A stretch of DNA of 10,287 nt from Nitrososphaerota archaeon (GTDB lineage: Archaea; Thermoproteota; Nitrososphaeria; Nitrososphaerales; Gagatemarchaeaceae). Below the pieces are notes generated by a model. That model searched no databases. It had not been told where the DNA came from and saw nothing but the letters and a program-made list of their open reading frames with translations. Shown in pieces: positions 1-6,823 of this stretch. Location of the stretch: positions 31,225 to 41,511 of the forward strand of contig VBPQ01000019.1 in the NCBI GenBank assembly GCA_005877185.1, written 5' to 3'. A program made the position numbers and the translations under genes. Every line of letters starts with the position of its first letter. Position 1 is the first letter of the stretch.

Positions 1-407
1 TTGGGACTATGGCGTTCAAAAATCCCGAGAAACTGACGGACATTATCAGAGAGTTCGGTCCCGGCCGAGTGGCGGTTGCCGTCGACTTCAAGGAAGATCG
101 CGTTCTCACAAGCGGTTGGCGGCAGAGAGAAAGCGCGGATGTTCTGGGGGCGGTCGAATCTTTCGGGAGACTCGGCGTCGAGACCGTGATAGCGACGGCG
201 GTTGACAGAGATGGGATGGCGAACGGCCCGGACTTCAACACTTACAGGGCGCTTAGGGGCCTTGGTGGGATGAAGATAATCGCGTCAGGCGGAATAAGGT
301 TCCCCGAAGACGTCGCACGGCTAAGCGCACAGGGGTTGGACGGCGTGATTATCGGTCGGGCGCTGTACGAAGGAACAATCAGGCTCGCTGAGTTGAAGGT
401 GAGTTAG
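1..407 (+). CDS. hisA: HisA, ProFAR isomerase (5' truncated by window edge)
   Basis: HisA isomerises ProFAR to PRFAR, the fourth step of histidine synthesis, in the cytoplasm. Only the C-terminal half of the (beta/alpha)8 barrel is present. The frame is open from base 3 and reads GT-MAFKNPEKL, matching the family's 'GTAA..NPE' stretch, so the ATG at base 9 is internal and not the true start. Visible marks are the strand VAVAVDF, the catalytic-aspartate loop AVDRDGMANGPD, and the phosphate-binding loops IIASGGI and GVIIGRALYEG. Full-length HisA is about 240 residues; roughly 134 are seen. It ends one base before hisF, as expected for a his operon whose earlier genes lie to the left. The identification is secure from motifs and context. 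Confidence 0.93.
   Translation, partial: GTMAFKNPEKLTDIIREFGPGRVAVAVDFKEDRVLTSGWRQRESADVLGAVESFGRLGVETVIATAVDRDGMANGPDFNTYRALRGLGGMKIIASGGIRFPEDVARLSAQGLDGVIIGRALYEGTIRLAELKVS
396..403 (+). promoter_or_regulatory. Ribosome binding site of hisF
   Basis: AAGGTGAG lies inside the last codons of hisA, five bases before the GTG of hisF. It matches the archaeal Shine-Dalgarno core (GGTGA) and decides the GTG at 409 as the start. Confidence 0.7.
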
Positions 408-408
408 T

Positions 409-1173
409 GTGCCTCTCGCTAAGCGGATAATCCCATGCCTTGACGTCAAGGACGGGAGGGTTGTCAAGGGGGTAAAGTTCAGCGGGCTCAGAGACGCAGG
501 GGACCCGGCAGAACTCGCGAAGCGCTACCGGGACGAAGGAGCCGACGAAATCGTATTCCTCGACATCACTGCAACGAACGAGAAAAGAAAGACATTGGTC
601 CGTCTCGTGAGGGAGGTTGCGTCCTCGCTCGACATACCTTTCACCGTCGGCGGAGGGATTCGGACCCCTACCGACCTGCAGGCGGTGCTTCTGAGCGGCG
701 CCGACAAAGTATCGATAAACACGGCAGCGCTTTCGGCGCCCGGACTTATCCGAGATTTGGCGGATGTCTACGGTTCGCAGTGCATCGTGGTCGCAATAGA
801 CGCCAAGCGCAAACTGGGAGTTGGAGGGTATGAAGTGTACAGCCACGCGGGTGGGAAACGATGGGCGAGGGATGCGTTGGAGTGGGCCAGGAAGGCGGCC
901 GCGCTCGGGGCGGGGGAGCTTGTTGTGACCTCTATCGATAGGGATGGGACAAGGCTTGGCTACGACATTGAGTTGCTTAGGGAGATCGTTTCAACCGTGG
1001 GGATACCCGTGATCGCGAGCGGAGGTGCGGGCTCTTTGGAGGACTTCTTTGACGTACTGACGGTGGCCGGATGCGATGCGGCGCTGGCGGCATCCATCTT
1101 CCACTACGGCGAACTCTCAGTTAGACAGGTGAAGGAATATCTGGCTTCCAGGGGAGTGGTCGTCAGACCTTGA
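409..1173 (+). CDS. hisF: HisF, cyclase subunit of imidazole glycerol phosphate synthase
   Basis: HisF uses ammonia supplied by the glutaminase HisH to convert PRFAR to imidazole glycerol phosphate and AICAR, linking histidine and purine synthesis. The 254 residues form a complete (beta/alpha)8 barrel. The N-terminus RIIPCLDVKDGRVVKG carries the catalytic Asp12, and VVAIDAKR carries the second catalytic Asp131; they correspond to Asp11 and Asp130 of the Thermotoga enzyme. Phosphate-binding loops are TVGGGIR (79-85), TSIDRDGT (174-181) and IASGGAG (202-208). The GTG start gives the family's usual N-terminus and has a good ribosome binding site. The stop overlaps the TTG of hisI by four bases. 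HisH is not in the window and presumably lies upstream of hisA. Identification is certain by motif and context. Confidence 0.98.
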   Translation: MPLAKRIIPCLDVKDGRVVKGVKFSGLRDAGDPAELAKRYRDEGADEIVFLDITATNEKRKTLVRLVREVASSLDIPFTVGGGIRTPTDLQAVLLSGADKVSINTAALSAPGLIRDLADVYGSQCIVVAIDAKRKLGVGGYEVYSHAGGKRWARDALEWARKAAALGAGELVVTSIDRDGTRLGYDIELLREIVSTVGIPVIASGGAGSLEDFFDVLTVAGCDAALAASIFHYGELSVRQVKEYLASRGVVVRP

Positions 1174-1520
1174 ACTTCATCGGAGTCGAGGAAGTCGATT
1201 TCGCCAAGGGGGACGGCCTGGTGCCCGTCGTGGCCCAGGAAGCGGTCACCGGGAAGATCCTGATGCTTGCCTATGCGAACAGGGAAGCCCTGGAGAGGAC
1301 GATGATTACAGGTTTTGCCCACTACTTCAGCAGGAGAAGAGGGAGACTCTGGAGAAAGGGCGAGGACTCCGGGCATGTGCAGCGCGTCATGAGGGTACAG
1401 GTCGACTGCGACGGCGACTCGCTGGTTTATGTCGTAGAGCAGACCGGGCCAGCATGCCACACGGGCGAAGAAAGCTGCTTTTACAGAGGCGTTATGGTCA
1501 GGAAGCGGAAGAAGCCCTAG
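1170..1520 (+). CDS. hisI: HisI, phosphoribosyl-AMP cyclohydrolase
   Basis: HisI opens the adenine ring of phosphoribosyl-AMP to give ProFAR, the third step of histidine synthesis. The 116 residues are the cyclohydrolase only; there is no C-terminal HisE pyrophosphohydrolase domain as in many bacterial HisIE fusions. Zinc ligands expected for the family are visible as Cys80, Cys96 and Cys103 (in VDCDGDS and ACHTGEESC), and Asp79, Asp81 and Asp83 form the metal-binding acidic triplet. The N-terminal GLVPVVAQEAVTGKILMLAY and SRRRGRLWRKGEDSGH are typical. The start is TTG, overlapping the hisF stop as TTGA, with GGAGTGG about ten bases upstream; no other in-frame start would keep the first strand. 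It is the last his gene here, and the tail is basic (RKRKKP). Confidence 0.96.
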   Translation: MNFIGVEEVDFAKGDGLVPVVAQEAVTGKILMLAYANREALERTMITGFAHYFSRRRGRLWRKGEDSGHVQRVMRVQVDCDGDSLVYVVEQTGPACHTGEESCFYRGVMVRKRKKP

Positions 1521-1590
1521 GTGCGTGTTCACCACCATGATTGCTCCACTGAACTCGCCACTGGCTGCCAGTGCCTGACATTGAACACCT
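1519..1590 (+). repeat. Nested inverted repeats downstream of hisI
   Basis: Immediately after the hisI stop, GTGTTCA (1525-1531) is the exact reverse complement of TGAACAC (1582-1588). Between them lies a perfect 15-bp palindrome, CACTGGC-T-GCCAGTG (1559-1573). A competing partner TGAAC (1550-1554) could also pair with GTTCA at 1527-1531. RNA from this stretch could fold as a long stem carrying an inner hairpin, or switch partners. It may terminate or protect the 3' end of the his transcript, or mark a rearrangement scar. Only the base pairing is seen; the role is inference. Confidence 0.45.
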
Positions 1591-1598
1591 CCTTCTGT

Positions 1599-1709
1599 CT
1601 TCGCGAGCCTAAAAAGCGGCGTATTGGCATATTTGCATCTCTCATCTTTGACTCTCCAAGGCTCGTCATACTGGACGAAAACGTCGACATGAAATCCGCG
1701 GCGTCGTAG
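1599..1709 (+). pseudogene. Remnant of an ABC-transporter ATPase (signature to Walker B)
   Basis: The translated frame reads LREPKKRRIGIFASLI (about 1599-1646), then a short linker, then LVILDE (1662-1679) and NVDMKSAAS before TAG at 1707. This lines up in register with the ABC ATPase pattern LSGG-x-K-x-R-x-GIA-x-ALI, DP-x-LVILDE, and the D-loop ending in LDPAS. The signature LSGG has become LREP and the P-T of the D-loop is lost, so the piece cannot be functional. No Walker A lies upstream. After the TAG the same frame continues open, with ALLVLF followed by His at 1797-1799 and SLSLA, which loosely resembles the H-loop strand but is about seven residues too far away. The stretch looks more AT-rich than its neighbours. 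This is read by eye from one short match; a chance resemblance is possible. Confidence 0.4.
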
Positions 1710-1914
1710 AATCTGTTCACTGCTTTTTGGTTGCGTTGGCAGCTGCCCAGGAGGTTGCTCGGCAGGGCCGCACTACTCGTGTTGTTTCAAACAGGCCATG
1801 AGAGCCTCAGTTTGGCATATCCGAATGCGCCGAAGGGGAGGGGAGCAGACCCTGCGCAGGAAAAATATGGATTGGCGCTCCATAAGTCTTACAAAGAAAA
1901 ACCGGACAAACTGA
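1710..1914 (+). other. Intergenic stretch without a supported gene
   Basis: The + frame stays open from 1710 to the TGA at 1920-1922, continuous with the ABC-like remnant, but I see no convincing start or intact domain. It contains a T-run (GCTTTTTGG, 1722-1730) that could serve as an archaeal terminator and a perfect 10-bp palindrome GGCAGCTGCC at 1738-1747. No tRNA or other RNA gene was recognised. Confidence 0.5.
1861..1868 (+). promoter_or_regulatory. Possible TATA box for the small zinc-ribbon gene
   Basis: AAAAATAT sits in otherwise GC-rich DNA about 60 bases before the GTG at 1928. A start of transcription some 25 bases downstream would leave a leader of about 35-40 bases carrying the ribosome binding site at 1915-1923. 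The match is based on composition and spacing only. Confidence 0.3.
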
Positions 1915-1927
1915 GGGAGTGATTGGC

Positions 1928-2161
1928 GTGAAGACTTTCAAAGTGCGGGCACAGCTTCATCCTCGTCCCGGTGCACGGGACACAGGTATCGTCTCGGTGG
2001 CAGAGGCTTCCCAAGTAATTTCCATGCGCTGCGCCATCCACGGAACAGTGATGAGTTATCGGCGGAGGAGCACTTACTTCTGCGCTGAATGCTTGGGAAT
2101 CACCCCGCCAGCTGCATCCCAGACCAAGCAACAAGAGGTCAAGAATCTCTTTCGGAAGTAA
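1928..2161 (+). CDS. Small putative zinc-ribbon protein
   Basis: I do not recognise a named family. The 77-residue product carries a compact Cys/His site, CAIH-x13-CAEC (residues about 35-54), of the C-x2-H...C-x2-C kind that binds one zinc in small ribbon proteins. The N-terminal third is basic without a signal peptide or membrane segment, and the C-terminus is Gln/Lys-rich. GTG at 1928 is preferred because GGGAGTGAT (1915-1923) ends four bases before it. A longer version from GTG at 1919 would place its start inside that site, and ATG at 2024 would give only 45 residues. It stands alone, following the decayed stretch after hisI and converging on thrC, with 47 bp including a TTTTC run between the two stops. 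A nucleic-acid or protein-binding role is a guess; a chance open frame remains possible. Confidence 0.45.
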   Translation: MKTFKVRAQLHPRPGARDTGIVSVAEASQVISMRCAIHGTVMSYRRRSTYFCAECLGITPPAASQTKQQEVKNLFRK

Positions 2162-2208
2162 GCCCATCTTACCCATTTTCTGTGAGAGCCAAGTTTCTTC
2201 GGTTCCGG

Positions 2209-3438
2209 CTATGTCCCCCGCGACAGGACACCTGCCAGGGAAGACGCGTCGTTCACCTGGGGCACGGCGTTAGGGTCCAGCTCCACCGTCTCCGGGTCCT
2301 TCAACCCGCTCCCGGTCCCGATGCAAACCACAATATCGTCAGGCCTGATTAGGTCATGCAGGTGTGGAAGAGCGGCGACGGGTGCAGCACTGGCAGGCTC
2401 GAGGAAGATTCCCTCCTTCGAGGCCAGCGCATCCCGCGCCTTCATGATCGCCCCATCTTCCACCGAAATCGCGGGCCCTCGAGATTTCCTTATCGCTTTC
2501 ACCGCCTTCTTCCAGGAAGCCGGATTTCCTATCCTGATGGCCGATGCTACGGTCGATGGTTCCGGCCAGGCTTCGATGCTGTCCCCCCTCTTCGTAATCG
2601 CTTCTACGATTGGCGCTGCACCGCTTGCCTGCACGCCGACCATGACCGGAAGCTTCTTTGTTATCCCCCACTCGCGCAGCTCCTCGAACCCCTTCCATAC
2701 GGCGCTGATATTCCCTGCATTCCCAACGGGCAAGACGACGTAGTCCGGAACCCTTCGTCCCAGCTGCTCGTATATCTCGAAGGCCGCCGTCTTCTGCCCC
2801 TCAACACGATAGGGGTTTATCGAGTTCACGAGATAGATCCGGTCATCGGCGGCGGCAACCTCCCGCACGATCTCAAGCGCCCTCTCGAAGTCCCCGTCAA
2901 GCTTGAGAATCTTCGCCCCGTGGGCGGCGGCCTGAATCAGCTTCCCGGGGGCTACCCTCCCGGCGGGGAGGAGAACCACGGCTCGGAGGCCGGCCCGAGC
3001 GGCGTACGCCGCGAGTGATGCTGAGGTGTTCCCCGTGGAGGCGCAGATTAGAGTACTCGCACCCGCCTCGAGGGCTCTGGTGACGGCAACCGTCATCCCT
3101 CTATCCTTGAAAGAACCAGTGGGGTTCTGCCCCTCGTTCTTGAGGTGCAGCGCCTTGAATTTTCTGGACTTCCCGATGAAGACGGAACGCACTAGCGGGG
3201 TTCCGCCTTCGCCGAGCGTCACGCGAGGTGTCCCTTCATCGATTGGGAAGGCCTTCGCATACCTCCAGACGCCGAGCTGCTCGCCCCCGGAGACAAGATT
3301 AGCATAAGCGAGACGTTGATCACGGGTGAACTCAAGCAAGTCCCCGCACTTCGAGCAGGTGAAGCCGCCATAATCGTTAGTCTGTATGGTCCCGCAAGAT
3401 ATACAGCGGAGAGTCCACCCAGACCTAGCTCGCGACAA
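2209..3438 (-). CDS. thrC: Threonine synthase
   Basis: ThrC is the last enzyme of threonine synthesis, converting O-phosphohomoserine to threonine and phosphate with PLP. The 409 residues begin with the zinc-ribbon found in many archaeal threonine synthases, CISC-x12-CSKC (residues 12-31). The fold type II PLP core follows: NPTGSFKDRG holds the Schiff-base Lys111, STGNTSAS (134-141) binds the substrate carboxylate, LPVGNAGN is the phosphate loop, and CIGTGSG is the C-terminal glycine loop. The start is TTG at 3438, overlapping the end of thrB by 14 bases; GAGGAG six bases before it supports this start, and no in-frame start lies between it and the first Cys. It is the last gene of the asd-hom-lysC-thrB-thrC operon and ends convergently to the small zinc-ribbon frame. 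Confidence 0.96.
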   Translation of the reverse strand: MSRARSGWTLRCISCGTIQTNDYGGFTCSKCGDLLEFTRDQRLAYANLVSGGEQLGVWRYAKAFPIDEGTPRVTLGEGGTPLVRSVFIGKSRKFKALHLKNEGQNPTGSFKDRGMTVAVTRALEAGASTLICASTGNTSASLAAYAARAGLRAVVLLPAGRVAPGKLIQAAAHGAKILKLDGDFERALEIVREVAAADDRIYLVNSINPYRVEGQKTAAFEIYEQLGRRVPDYVVLPVGNAGNISAVWKGFEELREWGITKKLPVMVGVQASGAAPIVEAITKRGDSIEAWPEPSTVASAIRIGNPASWKKAVKAIRKSRGPAISVEDGAIMKARDALASKEGIFLEPASAAPVAALPHLHDLIRPDDIVVCIGTGSGLKDPETVELDPNAVPQVNDASSLAGVLSRGT

Positions 3439-4405
3439 CCCGCGCTCCTCGGCCCACCTTTGTGATGAACCCTGTCGCCTTCACCCCGGAATCTCCGAAA
3501 GCGTGGAGCATCGCCTTGAGGATACTCGGTGGAGACGTACTTCGCGAGTCCGTCACCGCCAAGACCGTCGGGCCGGCGCCGCTTATGCAGACCCCAGAAG
3601 CTCCACTCTGAATCGCGGCTTTCCTGACCTCGCGGAATCCTGGGATCATCCCGGCCCGCGCGGGCTCAATGATCTCGTCGCGCATGCCGTAGCCGATGAG
3701 TTCTACATCGCCGCGCGCGAAGCCGGAAACAATCGCCGACGCCATCGAGAGGTTGTGGACTGCGGCTGAGAGCTTCGTCGCGGAGGGAAGCAAAGAGCGG
3801 GCGAACTCGGTCTTTCTCTTGGGTAGGGCAACGACGGGTGTGGCGAGACATAGCTTCAGGGCGCGAGGAGGAGAGAAGCTGATTACCCGAGGTCGGTCAC
3901 CGTCGTTGATCGCCACTGAGAATCCGCCGACGAGAGAGGCGGCCACATTATCATAATGGGCGGCACCAGAGGAGAGTCTCTCTCCGAGAGCCGAAAAGCG
4001 GAGCAGTTCCGTTTGGCTCAGCCCAAGCTCAAAGAGCTCGTCGACCGCGAGCGCGGCTGCAACGGAGGAGGCGGCGCTGCTGCCGAGGCCGACACCTACA
4101 GGGATCCCCTTCTTGAGTTCGATTCTCAGAATCGTGTGGATTCCGCGGTCGCGAGCTATCGAGAGTGCAACGTAGCTCGCGGCGTTCTCCTCCGCGCTCA
4201 CGGAGACGTCGGAATCCCCTCTAACTGTTAGAAGAGCCTCCGTCTTCGAGGATTTCTCGGCTGAGAGGGTCAGACGGTCCACCGGTCTCTCCAGGGCAAC
4301 AGCAAAGACATCGAAGCCAGGCCCGAGATTTGCTGACGAGGCGGGCGCAACGACGGCGACCACCCTCCTACCCGGTCGGGTACCGCGACCCCTCGAATTC
4401 CTCAT
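3425..4405 (-). CDS. thrB: Homoserine kinase (GHMP family)
   Basis: ThrB phosphorylates homoserine with ATP to give O-phosphohomoserine, the substrate of ThrC. All three GHMP kinase motifs are present in the 326 residues: PASSANLGPGFD (21-32), the ATP-binding glycine/serine loop GVGLGSSAASS (104-114), and the C-terminal GVCISGAGPT (271-280). The ATG overlaps the lysC stop as ATGA, a classic translational coupling. This start leaves about 14 extra Arg/Gly-rich residues before the usual N-terminal strand; GTG at codon 15 (VVAVVAPASS) is an alternative, with GGTAGGAGG directly before it but too close to be ideal. No signal peptide is seen. The GHMP family includes several kinases, but the position between lysC and thrC settles the substrate. 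Confidence 0.95.
   Translation of the reverse strand: MRNSRGRGTRPGRRVVAVVAPASSANLGPGFDVFAVALERPVDRLTLSAEKSSKTEALLTVRGDSDVSVSAEENAASYVALSIARDRGIHTILRIELKKGIPVGVGLGSSAASSVAAALAVDELFELGLSQTELLRFSALGERLSSGAAHYDNVAASLVGGFSVAINDGDRPRVISFSPPRALKLCLATPVVALPKRKTEFARSLLPSATKLSAAVHNLSMASAIVSGFARGDVELIGYGMRDEIIEPARAGMIPGFREVRKAAIQSGASGVCISGAGPTVLAVTDSRSTSPPSILKAMLHAFGDSGVKATGFITKVGRGARVVAS
3445..3450 (-). promoter_or_regulatory. Ribosome binding site of thrC
   Basis: On the minus strand GAGGAG is followed by CGCGGG and then TTG. The spacing of six bases inside the thrB coding region supports the unusual TTG start of thrC. Confidence 0.65.
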
Positions 4406-5802
4406 TTGCCCAGCACGACTGATTCGTGAAGAGCGTTAACCGCCTTCTCCGAGTCCCTCGAGGCAACGACGAAGGAGATGTTCAGCTCCGACGACCCCTG
4501 GGCAATCATCATCACGTTGACGCCCTTGGATGCCACGGCCGAGAAGACTTTTGCTGCAATTCCAGGCGTCCCCTTCATCCCCGCGCCAACAACCGCGAGG
4601 ACGGAGACGTCGGGCTCCACCTTGACACCCGCATTTATTCCGACCTGCGAGAGACCCTCTGATAGTGCGGAGGCGGCTCGTTCGAGGGAGCTCTTCCTAA
4701 CGACAGCGCTGATGTTAGATTCGGATACGCTCTGCGATATCATCAGCACGTTCACACCCGCCCTCCCGAGCAACTCGAAAATCTTCGCGGCGGTGCCGGG
4801 TCTTCCAACAAGAGTCTCCCCCGAAACGGTGACTATCCCCACATTGCCGACCAACGCGACGGACTTCGCGATAACCGAGCTCTTCCTCTCGTGTGGATTG
4901 ATCAGTGTCCCGAGGCGTTCCGGCTTGAACCCGTTCCTGATGCGTACGGGGATGCCCGCCTTCCTTGCAGGGGCGAGCGCGAGGGGGTGCATGTTCTTTG
5001 CCCCGAAGAAGCCCATCTCCTCGGCCTCCGCGTAGCTGAGCTCATCTATCACCCGCGCACTCTTCACAATCCTCGGGTCCGCGGTAAGGATCCCGTCGAC
5101 GTCAGTCCAGATCCACACCTCATCTGCGGCGATGGCGTCGGCCAGGAGTGTGGCGGTGTAATCGGAGCCCCCCCTTCCGAGCGTCGTCATCTCCCCGGTC
5201 GCCGAGCGGGCGATGAAACCAGCGACCACGGGAACGACGCCCCTCGTCAGGAGTGGGAGTAACTTCTCCCTCACCCCCTTCCTCGTCTTAGTTACGTCTG
5301 GGCTCGCCTCCCCGAAGGAGTCGTCGGTGATGATACCCGCGTTTCCTCCCGTAAGCGCCTCGACAGCGATTCCAGCCTGCCTCAGCCCCGCCGAGACGAC
5401 GACGAGGGAGAGTCTCTCCCCGAAAGAGAGGAGGAGGTCTTTCGAGCGAGGCGTAAGCTCACGCAGGATTGAGACCCCGGAGAGGGTTAGCTTGAGATCA
5501 TCGAGCAACTCCTCGAGCTGGTCCAAGGATTCGTTGTAGGTCGGCTGGCGCAGCCCCATCTCGGCGAGAGGCTGGGAGTGGATTCCACGAATCCTGTCTA
5601 TGAAGTGGATTACCTGAGTCGAATCCCAGATCTTCGCGTTGGTCGCTGCGTGAAGCAGCAGGTCTGTAACCTCGCCGAGGGCCGAGATGACGACCACGAC
5701 CTTCATCCTCTTCTTCGATCCCTTCGAGATTACCCTCGACACTCTCTGTATTCCCCCGGGACTCGCGAGGAGGCTCCCCCCGAACTTCATCACGACCTTC
5801 AA
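4402..5802 (-). CDS. lysC: Aspartate kinase with two C-terminal ACT domains
   Basis: Aspartate kinase makes aspartyl phosphate, the committed step to threonine, methionine, isoleucine and, in some lineages, lysine. In the 466 residues the kinase part shows KFGGS (6-10), FGERLS (127-132), the nucleotide and substrate loop TTLGRGGSDYTA (196-207) and WTDVDGILTADPR (222-234). Two ACT domains follow, at about 315-380 with SQSVSESNIS and about 398-460 with AQGSSELNISFVV, the effector-binding signature of feedback-inhibited enzymes. As the rest of the operon leads only to threonine, threonine is the likely effector (inference). The longest start is TTG at 5802, seven bases after the hom stop; GTG at 5793 or ATG at 5790, with GAAGGT four bases before the ATG, are equally plausible and give MKFGGS directly. 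There is no fused homoserine dehydrogenase. Confidence 0.97.
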   Translation of the reverse strand: MKVVMKFGGSLLASPGGIQRVSRVISKGSKKRMKVVVVISALGEVTDLLLHAATNAKIWDSTQVIHFIDRIRGIHSQPLAEMGLRQPTYNESLDQLEELLDDLKLTLSGVSILRELTPRSKDLLLSFGERLSLVVVSAGLRQAGIAVEALTGGNAGIITDDSFGEASPDVTKTRKGVREKLLPLLTRGVVPVVAGFIARSATGEMTTLGRGGSDYTATLLADAIAADEVWIWTDVDGILTADPRIVKSARVIDELSYAEAEEMGFFGAKNMHPLALAPARKAGIPVRIRNGFKPERLGTLINPHERKSSVIAKSVALVGNVGIVTVSGETLVGRPGTAAKIFELLGRAGVNVLMISQSVSESNISAVVRKSSLERAASALSEGLSQVGINAGVKVEPDVSVLAVVGAGMKGTPGIAAKVFSAVASKGVNVMMIAQGSSELNISFVVASRDSEKAVNALHESVVLGK

Positions 5803-5809
5803 GCAGATA

Positions 5810-6823
5810 TCAACCCGCCCGGATCGAATCTCCGACCCTCAGGAGGTCGCGCATCACCGCGGATGACGTGGTGACCCCACCCGCAGCGGACCCCGAGACG
5901 ACCCTCTCTCCCGAATACTTACAATGAAACCTCACCACGTTGCAGGCCCCGACTACCGAAAGAGGGTCGTCGCGTGGAAGCTCAAGAACTCTAACCTCGG
6001 GCCTCCTCTCAACACAGGCCACCATCCTTACCTTCTTCCCCTCCTCCATCAGCGCCTTGACGCGGGTGGGAGAGATACGCCTGATCCCCTCCACGATGGC
6101 GACATCTTTCAGCGTCAGGCTTTTCTTCATGATGTGGTTCGCTATGATCACGATCTTGGCAGCAGAGTCGACCCCGTCGACATCAAGCCAAGGGTTGGAT
6201 TCCGCGTATCCGAGTTTCTTCGCCTCTTCCAGAGCCTCCGGAAAGGAGGAGCCGTCACTCTCCATCCTTGAAAGTACGAAGTTGCTCGTCGCGTTGAGCA
6301 CGCCCTCAACTTTCTGCACCGGTTCGGATACTGCACAGGCATCGCCGAAGTCTAGAATCGGGAGTCCTGCGCCGACACAGGCGCTGTACCTCAGCTGAAC
6401 CCCTCGAGATTCAGCCGACGCCACGAGGGAGGTGTACTCGTGTGCGAGAGGCATCTTGTTTGCGGTCACTATGTGCTTGGAGGCTTTGATGGCTGACTTC
6501 AAGTGGGTCATCCCGGGCTCTGCGTCTAGAGGGTTCCCTGGGGTGAGCTCGACGAGGACGTCAGCTTCGGTATCCTCGATAACCTCGGAGACGGGAAGAG
6601 ACCTCCTCCCGACCCTTCCTGTCTCCTCCTTTCTTCGTAGCAGTTCCCGTACCTCAAGGCCGTTCCTGTCGACGGCGGCGCTCTTGCTGTCAACAGCGGC
6701 GACGAGATGAAAATCAATCCCGTGAGTCCTCCTGAACTCCTCACCCCTCGCCTCCAAGCTGCCAGCGAGTGAGCGTGCGACAACCCCAAAACCGACAATG
6801 ATGAGTCGGACCCCCTCAGTCAA
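5810..6823 (-). CDS. hom: Homoserine dehydrogenase, short form without ACT domain
   Basis: Hom reduces aspartate semialdehyde to homoserine with NAD(P)H, at the branch to threonine and methionine. The 337 residues contain the Rossmann start LIIVGFGVVARSL (7-19), where the usual last glycine of the loop is Ala. TANKMPLA (120-127) holds a conserved Lys, and GVLNATSNFVLSRM and the active-site segment GYAESNPWLDVDGVDSAAK (205-223) follow. That segment has Glu208, Asp214, Asp219 and Lys223 at the positions conserved in the family. SGSAAGGVTTSSAVMRDL is the C-terminal cofactor motif. There is no ACT domain, so feedback probably acts on LysC. The TTG start overlaps the end of asd by eight bases; AAGGGA lies four bases upstream. 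A slightly different start cannot be excluded, but the protein begins right at the first beta strand. Confidence 0.96.
   Translation of the reverse strand: MTEGVRLIIVGFGVVARSLAGSLEARGEEFRRTHGIDFHLVAAVDSKSAAVDRNGLEVRELLRRKEETGRVGRRSLPVSEVIEDTEADVLVELTPGNPLDAEPGMTHLKSAIKASKHIVTANKMPLAHEYTSLVASAESRGVQLRYSACVGAGLPILDFGDACAVSEPVQKVEGVLNATSNFVLSRMESDGSSFPEALEEAKKLGYAESNPWLDVDGVDSAAKIVIIANHIMKKSLTLKDVAIVEGIRRISPTRVKALMEEGKKVRMVACVERRPEVRVLELPRDDPLSVVGACNVVRFHCKYSGERVVSGSAAGGVTTSSAVMRDLLRVGDSIRAG

Noticed and set aside
379..846. Minus-strand open frame across hisA/hisF
   Set aside because: Antisense to confidently identified his genes, with composition typical of a shadow frame and no recognisable motif.
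1731..1922. Plus-strand 63-codon frame as an independent gene
   Set aside because: It lacks a convincing start and domain; it is better read as the continuation of the decayed frame before the small zinc-ribbon gene.
1889..2176. Minus-strand 95-codon frame with several Cys and His residues
   Set aside because: Its Cys pattern has no regular spacing, it lacks a convincing ribosome binding site, and it overlaps the + strand frame that has a regular CxxH...CxxC site. Kept only as a less likely alternative.
2354..3018. Long open frames on both strands inside thrC, such as + 2356-3018
   Set aside because: They are shadows produced by GC-rich codon use of thrC, which has full PLP enzyme motifs; their translations show no domain.
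4363..4405. Arg/Gly-rich N-terminal segment of ThrB as a targeting signal
   Set aside because: It is short, has no hydrophobic core, and may simply reflect choice of the ATGA-coupled start over the GTG at codon 15.
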